The position numbers and the translations under genes were made by a program. A DNA stretch of 26,800 bases from Flavobacteriales bacterium. Lineage in GTDB: Bacteria > Bacteroidota > Bacteroidia > Flavobacteriales > TMED113. Positions 15,869 to 23,504 of this stretch are shown here, piece after piece (within the stretch, counting starts at the first letter, position 1; every line of letters starts with the position of its first letter). Location of the stretch: positions 1 through 26,800 of the forward strand of contig NZUB01000038.1 of NCBI GenBank assembly GCA_002696965.1, written 5' to 3'. The notes beneath the pieces are model-generated. The model was not told the origin of the DNA. It searched no databases and worked only from the letters and a program-made list of their open reading frames with translations.

Positions 15869-17797
15869 TTATTTTATCACGGTAATTTTTTTACTATAAA
15901 GTTCATCCTCTGTTTGAATCACAAAATTATACACACCATTACTAAAATCATCTAGAATAATATTGGTAATGCATTGTTTAATGTTAGATTTTTTTTGATT
16001 AAACATCACCCTCCCATTAATATCATAAATAGTCATATTAATGTCAGATTTTGACAATAATTCAAAATCTATATTTAATTGATTTTTTGCGGGATTTGGA
16101 TACACTTCAATGATTGGATCTTTTAAGTTATTCAAAGAAGATATATTATACTCCCCCACTCTAAAATAGTCTGTTAATTCTGTGCCAAAATCATCCTGAT
16201 AATACTTGAAAAAACCACCAGGAACCTCCCTTAATCTAGCATAACCCGAACCATCATTATTAGCCCACCAAGTAAGCCCATCTTCATTATTATATTGATT
16301 ACCTCCAGTATCTAAAATTTGAAATTTATAACATCCCGGATCTAGCTGAACTGTATCTTTATATAAAGTATTAGCAGACATCCCTGTTTTAGAGAAAACT
16401 AAATTTCCTTGATTATCACTTAATTCATATGAACTTTCATTGGGCACATCATTGGTTTTAAACCATATTGCAAATGTACTGGGATATTCGTCTACAAATT
16501 CATAATCTGAATATAACATATCATTTATAGCATAATCATCTTCTAACTGACCATTAGGCATATTAATTCGAGCATAAAAGGGTAGGTTTTCACTCCAAGA
16601 ATACCAGTTAATTGGCGGTAAATTAACTATTTCAGTTTCACCAAATGCCAAATCACCTTCCCATAAATATGTGTTTGCATCATACCCTTCAAAACCATAT
16701 ACTATAGAGGCACTATTTAAATTTTCTGAACCTTGATTTTTAATTTTGACAATAGGATTAGAACAAGTCGGGTTAAATCTAAAATGTTCTTGTTTGGTAG
16801 ATGGAGCAATAATATCTTGTATTACTGCATCTAAATTAAAGTTTGGCTCTTCATATGTAATTAATTGAACATCATAAATGTAACTTGCTTCTGCTGGATT
16901 CCAATTAGATTTAGAAATATCAAAATCTAATAAATTATTTTGTCCAGTTTCTAAGAATGAGGTTAATTCATGCTTCCTTGTAGTAGCTTTATCACCTGGA
17001 CACCAATTAGCTCTATCATATACCCATGTGCCTCCTTGAGGATATAATGCAACTTCACCACAATCATCTCTCCAAATTTCTTGAGTATATAAATCTTCAT
17101 CGTCTAATTGTAAATAATAATTGACACCTGGGGTAAATTCTCCATCCTGACCATGACCACTGATTGTAACACGCATAGTAGAATTTTTTGCTTCTTCAGG
17201 TATAAATACTAGCGTATCTTGTAAAACATCTGACATACTTGCATAAGCATTACTTCCAGACCATAAGTTTTGAACATTTAACACATTTCTAGGTGGAGTT
17301 CCTTCAATAAACTCAAAATTTAATGTAACATTAAATCCCGTAGACCAGCCCCCGTAAAAAGCTCTCATTTTAACGGAATCTACAAGTAAATGTGCAAAAT
17401 CTGTAACATCATAGGTATACCTTTGAACCCAGTTAGGTGAAAAGCCCTCTGTTCCATTACCCTGCATATATGTTCCATATGGTGTCACAACATTTGCTAG
17501 AGTTTGATCGTTTATAAACACTGAATTACCATCATCATCTACACCATTTTCTTTAAGAATTATAATCTTGGTGGTATAGTCCCAACCACTACATCCACTT
17601 GAGGAGCAACGCATATCATAATGCATTAAAATCTTTCTATAAGAATCACTACCATCAGGAAAAACTGCCCAAGCATCATAATTACCATTCCAATCTAAAT
17701 CTACATAATTGTGAGCCTGTACAAATGTTGTATCTTCTTGTGAAAAAGAAATAAAAGAAAAAAGAAAAAAGAAAAAAGAAAAGAAATATTTAATCAT
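15869..17797 (-). CDS. PNGase F-like secreted protein with type A T9SS sorting domain
   Basis: A 642-aa exported protein: signal peptide (residues 1-19), two PNGase F-like beta-sandwich domains (about 30-310), a linker domain, and a type A C-terminal sorting domain (about 561-642, starting IIEVYPNPA and ending KKITVIK). PNGase F cleaves N-glycans from asparagine. Its hallmark C-x4-C-x2-W-D pattern is here as C64, C69, W72, D73, with D73 equivalent to catalytic D60. The DITVTDF-like YDVTDFAHLL and DRANWCPG (residues 261-268) also match. E220 could equal E206, but the flanking disulfide of PNGase F is lost. The E118 position appears to be Gly in FYGGW, so activity is uncertain. The T9SS domain indicates surface display. 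The signal peptide codons hold a heptamer repeat (see repeat entry). Confidence 0.82.
   Translation of the reverse strand: MIKYFFSFFFFLFSFISFSQEDTTFVQAHNYVDLDWNGNYDAWAVFPDGSDSYRKILMHYDMRCSSSGCSGWDYTTKIIILKENGVDDDGNSVFINDQTLANVVTPYGTYMQGNGTEGFSPNWVQRYTYDVTDFAHLLVDSVKMRAFYGGWSTGFNVTLNFEFIEGTPPRNVLNVQNLWSGSNAYASMSDVLQDTLVFIPEEAKNSTMRVTISGHGQDGEFTPGVNYYLQLDDEDLYTQEIWRDDCGEVALYPQGGTWVYDRANWCPGDKATTRKHELTSFLETGQNNLLDFDISKSNWNPAEASYIYDVQLITYEEPNFNLDAVIQDIIAPSTKQEHFRFNPTCSNPIVKIKNQGSENLNSASIVYGFEGYDANTYLWEGDLAFGETEIVNLPPINWYSWSENLPFYARINMPNGQLEDDYAINDMLYSDYEFVDEYPSTFAIWFKTNDVPNESSYELSDNQGNLVFSKTGMSANTLYKDTVQLDPGCYKFQILDTGGNQYNNEDGLTWWANNDGSGYARLREVPGGFFKYYQDDFGTELTDYFRVGEYNISSLNNLKDPIIEVYPNPAKNQLNIDFELLSKSDINMTIYDINGRVMFNQKKSNIKQCITNIILDDFSNGVYNFVIQTEDELYSKKITVIK
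17753..17782. repeat. short tandem heptamer (GAAAAAA)x3
   Basis: Three perfect 7-base units, with G at 17757, 17764, 17771 and 17778 separated by six A, plus partial ends. The tract lies in codons for the hydrophobic core of the PNGase F-like signal peptide (FFFFLFSF). Seven is not a multiple of three, so gain or loss of a unit shifts the frame close to the start. Confidence 0.8.
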
Positions 17798-17895
17798 CTT
17801 AATTGTGTTTAATTATAGTATCAAATTTTGAATCCATATATTTATATTATTTAAATTTAATAAAAAAAAATTATCCTTATTAACATATTTTTTTT

Positions 17896-19470
17896 ATGAA
17901 AGAAAATCAAAATCATATGCCTGCCTTATTAACTTTAATTACAGTATTCTTTTTTTGGGGATTCATCGCTGCCTCAAATGGAGTTTTTATACCCTTTTGT
18001 AAAGAATATTTTAATTTAAGTCAATTTCAGTCTCAATTAATTGATTCAGCATTTTATGGTGCATATTATTTTGGAGCATTATTTCTTTATTTCTATTCAT
18101 CTAGAAAAAACCAAGATTTAATTAATCAATGGGGTTACAAAAAAAGCATTGTTTATGGATTATTAATCTCCGGTTTTGGATCTATCTTTATGATATATGC
18201 TATAAAAATGGGCTCTTTTAATTTAATTCTTTTATCGCTCTTTGTGATTGCACTTGGATTCTGCCTACAACAAACATCTGCAAACCCATTTGTAATTACA
18301 CTAGGACCTAAAGAAACCAGTTCACATAGATTGAATCTAGCTGGAGGTATTAATTCATTAGGCACCACTTTAGGCCCTATTGTATTAAGTTTATTATTAT
18401 TCGGCGGAATTTCAACATCCAGTATTGATTTTAAAAATATTAATTACTTATATATTCTTGTAAGTATATTGTTTTTGGTAGTAGCTTTATTTTTAAATTA
18501 TTCTAAAAACTTACCTAATACAAAAAACAGCAGTAAAGTTGAATCATCTCCAAAAGCAAGTAGATTATTAACTAAACTAACATGGATTATTATTTTATTT
18601 TCTTTTTTAAGTATCTTAAATATTATTGCTAACGATATAATTTTAAGTTCATTATCGTTACTAATACTACTTATTTTAATAATCTACATAATTACAACAC
18701 CCTATTTTATTAAAAATAAAACTATCAAAGATTGGGGTGCAATGAAATATCCACAAGTAACGCTTGGTATGTTAGCAATTTTTAGCTATGTCGGCGTAGA
18801 GGTAACTATCCAAAGTAATCTTGGAGCACTGCTAAAAACACCAGATTTTGGTTCAATCAATGAAGCAAACAATTCACACTTTATTGCAATGTATTGGGGT
18901 AGTTTAATGATTGGAAGGTGGCTAGGAGCAATATCAGTGTTTAATCCATCTAAATTATTAAAACATATATTGTACATCTTGGTGCCTTATGTAGCATTTT
19001 TAATTGTACTGTTTTTTATTAATATTAGGGGCAGTGAAATCGAATCTCTCAAATTATTTTCAATTTGTATTATTATACAGATTCTTGGCTTTCTATTAGG
19101 AAAAGATAAACCAATAAAAACACTATTCATCTTTAGTTGTTTAGCTACTATTTCTATGATATATGGAATTTGTAATACAGGATTAGTAAGTATATACGCA
19201 TTTTTGTGTGGAGGATTATTTTGTTCAATCATGTGGCCATGTATTTTCTCATTAAGCATTGCAGGATTAAAAAAATACACTTCTCAAGGATCATCATTCC
19301 TAATTATGATGATTTTAGGAGGTGCAATTATCCCTCCAATACAAGGTAAAATAGCTGATTTATTTAATATTCATTTTTCATATATAATTACTATTTTCTG
19401 TTTTATTTATATTGCTTTTTTTGCTTTAAAAATTAAAAATATTTTGCAACAACAAAACATTAATGCATAA
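17896..19470 (+). CDS. sugar MFS transporter, FucP/GluP family
   Basis: Polytopic membrane protein of 524 aa with about 12 or more hydrophobic segments. The first helix has the FFFWGFIAASNGVFIPF pattern of the fucose/glucose/galactose H+ symporter family. Family-typical residues include QQTSANPFVITLGP followed by the HRLNLAGGINSLGTTLGP segment (about residues 126-155) and the later YWGSLMIGRWLGA. It is about 80-100 aa longer than FucP, with an extra hydrophobic stretch about residues 225-275, as seen in some Bacteroidota forms. The sugar cannot be told. It is 10 bases upstream of the adhesin gene and divergent from the PNGase F-like gene, which suggests a shared glycan theme. Confidence 0.88.
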   Translation: MKENQNHMPALLTLITVFFFWGFIAASNGVFIPFCKEYFNLSQFQSQLIDSAFYGAYYFGALFLYFYSSRKNQDLINQWGYKKSIVYGLLISGFGSIFMIYAIKMGSFNLILLSLFVIALGFCLQQTSANPFVITLGPKETSSHRLNLAGGINSLGTTLGPIVLSLLLFGGISTSSIDFKNINYLYILVSILFLVVALFLNYSKNLPNTKNSSKVESSPKASRLLTKLTWIIILFSFLSILNIIANDIILSSLSLLILLILIIYIITTPYFIKNKTIKDWGAMKYPQVTLGMLAIFSYVGVEVTIQSNLGALLKTPDFGSINEANNSHFIAMYWGSLMIGRWLGAISVFNPSKLLKHILYILVPYVAFLIVLFFINIRGSEIESLKLFSICIIIQILGFLLGKDKPIKTLFIFSCLATISMIYGICNTGLVSIYAFLCGGLFCSIMWPCIFSLSIAGLKKYTSQGSSFLIMMILGGAIIPPIQGKIADLFNIHFSYIITIFCFIYIAFFALKIKNILQQQNINA

Positions 19471-19480
19471 ATAACAATCC

Positions 19481-21928
19481 ATGAAAAAATTACTATTTAT
19501 TAGTATACTTTTATTTAAATGCAATTTATTATTTTGTCAATTAACCGTCCTTAATCCAGGACTAGAAGGAACCCCAGGTCAAGGAATAACTCCTGGACCA
19601 TGGCAAAACTGTATGCCATTTGGTTTTTATGTAGATCCATATGGAGAGTATGCTACACCAGATACTCACCCTAATAATCCACCCATATATGAAATTATAT
19701 TACCCCCAAGTGAAGGAGAGTCATATATTGGCTTTGGTGAAATAACTCCTTATTTTGGTATCTCAGGAATAACTTCATTTCAAGAAGGGTTTAGCCAAGA
19801 ATTAAGTAGTCCTATGGAAGCAAATAATTGTCCTTATGTTTTTAATATAGATTTAGCAAATGGATTAACTCCAGATCCTTGGAATTTAACTGGTATCGAA
19901 ACTACTATCGCAGAAGTTAAAGTATATGGTGGATTCGATGTATGTTCAGAAGAAGAATTGCTTTGGGAATCAGGTCCCATCACGAATGAGAATTGGGAAA
20001 CTTATACTGTGGAATTTATACCTAGTAATAACTATACGCATATTTTATTTGAAGCCTTTAAAGCAGACCCTAAATCTGAATGTGGTTATGTTTTGGCTGA
20101 TAATATTACACCAATTATAAATATTCCCCCTCTATCTGAAGCAGGAGAAAATCAAGAATTGTGTGCAAATACAACCACACTAAATGCAAATTCTCTTCAA
20201 GAAAATGAAGAGGGAACATGGATAGTTATTTTTGGTAATGGTGATTTTGAAGAACCAAACAATCCAAATACAGAGGTTAATAATCTAAATATAGGTGAAA
20301 ATATTTTTGAATGGGTGGTAACTGCTGAATGTGTTGAAGAATCTAGTAGTGATCAAGTAACTATAACTTTAGTCAATGAACCTATAGTTGAAGCTGGAGA
20401 AGACCAAGAATTATGTGAAAATTTTACCACACTAAATGCAAACTCTCCTCAAGAAGACGAAATAGGAACATGGATAGTTATTTCTGGAAATGCTGTTTTT
20501 AATAATATAAATGATCCTAATGCCATAGTAAGCGGATTAAATATTGGTGAAAATATTTTTCAATGGACTATATCGTCTTTATTATGTGGTGAATATACAG
20601 ATCAGGTATCAATGATATACATAGACAATATACCATATTCTAATGCTGGTGAGAATCAGGAATTATGTGAAGATTTTACCACACTAAATGCTAACTCTAT
20701 TCAAAATACTGAAACTGGAATATGGACAATTATTTCTGGAAATGGTAATTTTATCACTCCTAATAATCCTAATACCCAGGTAACTAATTTAAGTTTAGGT
20801 GAAAATATTTTTGAATGGACTGTTGAGGATGCTTGTAATTCTGTTTCAAGTCAGGTTGCTATTACTTTTCAAAATACAACCAATACAATACAAAGTATCT
20901 CGAACTACAATGGCTTTAATATATCTTGTCCACAAACAAGTGATGGCTTTATTGAAATAACAACTACAGGCGGATACCCACCCTACTCATTCAATTGGAG
21001 TGGTCCAAATTCTTTTTCTAGTAGTACCCAGAATATCTATAACTTAGAAGCAGGAATGTATGATTGTGTTGTTACTGATCAATTAAATTGTGAATCAACC
21101 ATATCAATACAATTAACCCCTCCCTATCCTCTTGAAATAGATTTTATAGGAGTTGAAGATATGAATTGTTTTGATAATCCATATATAGACTTTGATATCA
21201 CAGGTGGTACTGGAGAATTAGAGGGTGTTATAAATACAAGTTGGGGGGAAGTGATAACATTTATAGCTGACAATAGTAATGAGTGGTATTTTCAATATGA
21301 CAACTTTACACAATGGGACGGTGAAATTAACATATCAATTATAGATTCTAATGGATGTACATTAAACTCTGATGATATTACAGTTCAAACCTGGGATGAC
21401 CCAGTTGGAAATTTCGATGTATCCACTAATAATACAAGCATATCAGAGTTAATAGATTTCTTTGATTTATCTAATTCTGAAGCAGAAATTATTAACTGGA
21501 CATGGGATTTTGGAGACGGAACAATATCAAATCTTCAAAACCCTACTCATTTTTATCAGGGAAATGACCAATATACAGTTTGTTTAACTATTGAAGATGC
21601 TAATGGATGTATAAGTGAAAAATGTAGTATTATAAATATATTTAATAATACACATGCATACATTCCAAATATATTTACAATTAACGATGATGAGTTAAAT
21701 GAAGTTTTTGAACCCATTATATATGGTTTAGATACAGATACATATAATTTATTAATCTATGACAGATGGGGAAAATTATTATTTTCAACTACTGACCACC
21801 AAAAAGGATGGGATGGCAAATATAATGGCCAAATAGTTACACAAGATATATATTCATATAAAATAAAATACAATACTATATCAGGAGAAGAAAAAACCCA
21901 TACAGGAAAAATAACTTTAATGAAATAA
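19481..21928 (+). CDS. repeat adhesin with SprB/PKD modules and type B T9SS (gliding motility) C-terminal domain
   Basis: An 815-aa secreted protein. In order: signal peptide (1-20, ending LLFCQ); an N-terminal beta-rich domain to about residue 218 that resembles a carbohydrate-binding sandwich; three tandem copies of an 84-residue module (start residues 221, 305, 389), each with AGE-QELC, TTLNANS, GTW/IWT and GENIF-W; a SprB-type repeat (about 475-550, TTGGYPPYSFNWSG); a further beta domain; a PKD domain (about 635-722, WTWDFGDG at 673-680); and the gliding-motility C-terminal domain (725-815, IPNIFTIND, YDRWGKLLF, GWDGKYNG). The last is a type B T9SS signal. Surface exposure is inferred. 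Adhesion to polysaccharide or particles is a reasonable guess, not shown. Confidence 0.88.
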   Translation: MKKLLFISILLFKCNLLFCQLTVLNPGLEGTPGQGITPGPWQNCMPFGFYVDPYGEYATPDTHPNNPPIYEIILPPSEGESYIGFGEITPYFGISGITSFQEGFSQELSSPMEANNCPYVFNIDLANGLTPDPWNLTGIETTIAEVKVYGGFDVCSEEELLWESGPITNENWETYTVEFIPSNNYTHILFEAFKADPKSECGYVLADNITPIINIPPLSEAGENQELCANTTTLNANSLQENEEGTWIVIFGNGDFEEPNNPNTEVNNLNIGENIFEWVVTAECVEESSSDQVTITLVNEPIVEAGEDQELCENFTTLNANSPQEDEIGTWIVISGNAVFNNINDPNAIVSGLNIGENIFQWTISSLLCGEYTDQVSMIYIDNIPYSNAGENQELCEDFTTLNANSIQNTETGIWTIISGNGNFITPNNPNTQVTNLSLGENIFEWTVEDACNSVSSQVAITFQNTTNTIQSISNYNGFNISCPQTSDGFIEITTTGGYPPYSFNWSGPNSFSSSTQNIYNLEAGMYDCVVTDQLNCESTISIQLTPPYPLEIDFIGVEDMNCFDNPYIDFDITGGTGELEGVINTSWGEVITFIADNSNEWYFQYDNFTQWDGEINISIIDSNGCTLNSDDITVQTWDDPVGNFDVSTNNTSISELIDFFDLSNSEAEIINWTWDFGDGTISNLQNPTHFYQGNDQYTVCLTIEDANGCISEKCSIINIFNNTHAYIPNIFTINDDELNEVFEPIIYGLDTDTYNLLIYDRWGKLLFSTTDHQKGWDGKYNGQIVTQDIYSYKIKYNTISGEEKTHTGKITLMK
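20141..20896 (+). repeat. three tandem 252-bp coding repeats in the adhesin
   Basis: Units begin at 20141, 20393 and 20645, an exact 252-base (84-codon) period, with the third ending near 20896. Bases are strongly alike at the core of each unit (for example the ACCACACTAAATGC stretch) and differ elsewhere. Equal length without frame loss suggests duplication with selection, and possible unit-number variation between strains. Confidence 0.88.
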
Positions 21929-21941
21929 AAATCCCGTATAG
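21923..21941 (-). terminator. 3' end of the structured RNA: stem arm plus T-rich tract
   Basis: The 3' arm of the closing stem (minus strand CTATACGGGA) runs into ATTTTTATTT. It lies over the stop codon of the convergent adhesin gene. Because the partner arm is 140 bases away this is not a classical hairpin terminator, so the call is tentative. Confidence 0.35.
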
Positions 21942-22094
21942 AAGCTTGAAGAAATTCAAGAAAACATGGGTAACCTAGTTGTAATAATTCGGTAATTCTG
22001 AAATTAAAAAAATAACCAGACCCGCCCTAGCTACTACAAACAAAAAGTAAAATATATTAGTGTTAATTTCTCAAAGTAAATCCTATACGGGACC
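21925..22094 (-). ncRNA. candidate 6S-like structured RNA
   Basis: About 170-nt intergenic RNA. Closing stem P1: 22092-22083 with 21941-21932, 10 bp. P2: 22076-22065 with 21956-21945, 10 Watson-Crick pairs, one G-U and one mismatch. Apical stem P3: 22023-22014 with 21980-21968 with a 3-base bulge. A distal hairpin (22006-22002 with 21989-21985) caps it. Between P2 and P3 is a large bubble of about 41 and 11 nt. A local hairpin (21960-21945, 6 bp, TTTC loop) competes with P2. Orientation comes from two G-U pairs (22072/21949 and 22017/21977) that would be A-C mismatches on the other strand. A T-rich tail (21931-21923) follows P1, and a promoter precedes. The shape (closing stem, bubble, apical stem) recalls 6S RNA, the RNA polymerase decoy. 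No sequence match could be checked; Flavo-1 or a new class is possible. Confidence 0.65.
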
Positions 22095-22095
22095 A

Positions 22096-22128
22096 TTAAT
22101 TTAAGTATATTGTATATCTTATACAAAA
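22096..22128 (-). promoter_or_regulatory. promoter of the structured RNA
   Basis: On the minus strand, TTTTG (22128-22124) is followed after 20 bases by TAAATTAA (22103-22096), a 6 of 8 match to TAnnTTTG. The predicted start is at the GG of 22094-22093, just before the closing stem. Spacing agrees with the Bacteroidota sigma factor. Confidence 0.5.
22110..22126. repeat. 17-bp perfect inverted repeat between RNA gene and small ORF
   Basis: TTGTATATCTTATACAA is a perfect 7-bp inverted repeat around a 3-base centre. Each arm ends in TTG, so each strand carries a -33-like TTG: leftward for the RNA and rightward for the small ORF. It could be a dimeric-regulator site or simply shared -33 elements. 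Confidence 0.7.
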
Positions 22129-22150
22129 TTTTATCATTTAAATTATAAAA

Positions 22151-22291
22151 ATGACTGACAAGGAAAAAGTAGATATATTGCTCAATCTATTGGAAGAAAT
22201 AAAAGATCAACTAGATCATGAATGCTGTCAAACATTAATGGATGCTGACACAATATCTTCTAAAATTGAAAAAACTATAAAAAAACTATAA
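22151..22291 (+). CDS. 46-aa hypothetical protein
   Basis: Small open frame, ATG at 22151 to TAA at 22289-22291. The product is wholly helical in character, with an amphipathic N-terminal helix (VDILLNLLEEIKDQL), a central HECCQTL with a Cys-Cys pair at residues 25-26, and a lysine-rich end. It is divergent from the structured RNA with the inverted repeat between them, and stops 3 bases short of the convergent TPR gene. The good packing between neighbours and a normal amino acid make-up support a real gene. I do not recognise the family. A regulator or a metal/redox role through the Cys pair is conjecture. Confidence 0.6.
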   Translation: MTDKEKVDILLNLLEEIKDQLDHECCQTLMDADTISSKIEKTIKKL

Positions 22292-22294
22292 TTA

Positions 22295-23461
22295 TTATTT
22301 TGATTTAAGAGAAGCTTCCAATCTTTTCATTTCGAGACTCTTTTCAGAGTTATTTAGCTTATAATAAATTTCTTTCAAAACACTTATAATAGCAAGATTT
22401 TCAGAATCTAAATTAAAACATGATTCAAGATGAGGTAAGGCTTGTTTGTACAAATTATCAATTTGTTTTTTATAACTAGCATCTAATTTACTTTGTTTAA
22501 AACTCAATGCATTTTTTTTCTCAATTAAATCAATTGTTTGATCTAAATATAAACTGGCAAGATTATTATAAGCGTCAAAATATGTTGAATCTAAAGCAAT
22601 AGCATTCTCAAAAGAACTCTTTGATTTCTCAAAATCACCTAGTTGATTATATGTGTTACCGAGAACTAAATGAAGGATTGGATTTAAAGAATCTGACTTC
22701 ACTGCATTATCTAGACTTTCTAGCAACAACTCGCTATCACCAGTTGTGAGATAATAATTAACTTCGGAAAAAATAATTTCTTTTGATTGGGGGACATAGC
22801 TTCTAGCTTGTTTGATCGCTTCTAATTGCAAATCTAAATTGCCTAATTCCTCATATCCAGCAATTAATCTAGTATGAAATCTTACATCTGTAGAGTCAAG
22901 ATTGATTAATTCATTAGACCATTTTACTGACTCTTCATAATCTCCAGATTGAAATGCCATAAGAGACGCATTATACATATTAAATGTATCAATTTTTTGA
23001 ATTGCTTCTGATGTATTAATTGATATAGCTGAAACAAACTTACTGAAAGCTGATTTATAATCTTTATTCTCATAATCTTTATAGGCCCCTTCTTGATATA
23101 AATAGGCACATACTGGTAATTGATTATTAGATTTTTTAGAAAATGAAGCATTTGCAACCGCATCTTTTAAAAACGCATTAGATGCAATTTCTAAATAATT
23201 AAAACTTATTTCATTTTCATTGTCTGCCTGAAACTTTTTCAGATATATCAGTCCCTGATAGTGATTGTATTTAGATAGAATTTTAGGTTTCAAAGTACCA
23301 CCTGCATTAATTTTATCTGTTGCAATATCAATCCATTTTTGAGCAGCCTCTAAATCTTTATGATTATCTAATGCAATTACAGCACTTGTTATTTCCATTT
23401 TTTGAGCAGCAGCATCAAAAAAAACACAAAACGCAAATAAATAAATTATTTTTTTCATCAT
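22295..23461 (-). CDS. exported TPR protein downstream of gyrA
   Basis: A 388-aa protein with a signal peptide (residues 1-19, ending DAAAQ) and tetratricopeptide repeats. TPR-like units include GAYKDYENKDYKSAFSKFVSAI, ASLMAFQSGDYEESVKWSNELI, AGYEELGNLDLQLEAIKQA and LGNTYNQLGDFEKSKSSFENAI, from about residue 125 to 300, with a helical C-terminus. Two Met start the protein; the ATG pair at 23461 and 23458 cannot be told apart. A TPR protein after gyrA is common in flavobacteria, and the gap of 43 bases fits read-through. Likely a periplasmic or outer-membrane facing scaffold; function unknown. Confidence 0.87.
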   Translation of the reverse strand: MMKKIIYLFAFCVFFDAAAQKMEITSAVIALDNHKDLEAAQKWIDIATDKINAGGTLKPKILSKYNHYQGLIYLKKFQADNENEISFNYLEIASNAFLKDAVANASFSKKSNNQLPVCAYLYQEGAYKDYENKDYKSAFSKFVSAISINTSEAIQKIDTFNMYNASLMAFQSGDYEESVKWSNELINLDSTDVRFHTRLIAGYEELGNLDLQLEAIKQARSYVPQSKEIIFSEVNYYLTTGDSELLLESLDNAVKSDSLNPILHLVLGNTYNQLGDFEKSKSSFENAIALDSTYFDAYNNLASLYLDQTIDLIEKKNALSFKQSKLDASYKKQIDNLYKQALPHLESCFNLDSENLAIISVLKEIYYKLNNSEKSLEMKRLEASLKSK

Positions 23462-23504
23462 ATATTATTTTTAATATTAGAACTAAACTAAATACACCTT
23501 ATCT

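Noticed and set aside
21932..22092. Retron msr-msd (inverted repeat closing an RNA of about 160 nt)
   Set aside because: The closing inverted repeat resembles a retron a1/a2 pair, but no reverse transcriptase lies in the window and neighbours are ordinary chromosomal genes.
21932..22092. RNase P RNA, tmRNA or SRP RNA
   Set aside because: None of the conserved core motifs of RNase P (the GAGGAAAGUCC-type core), the tRNA-like ends of tmRNA, or the SRP GGAAGGAAGCA loop is present on either strand.
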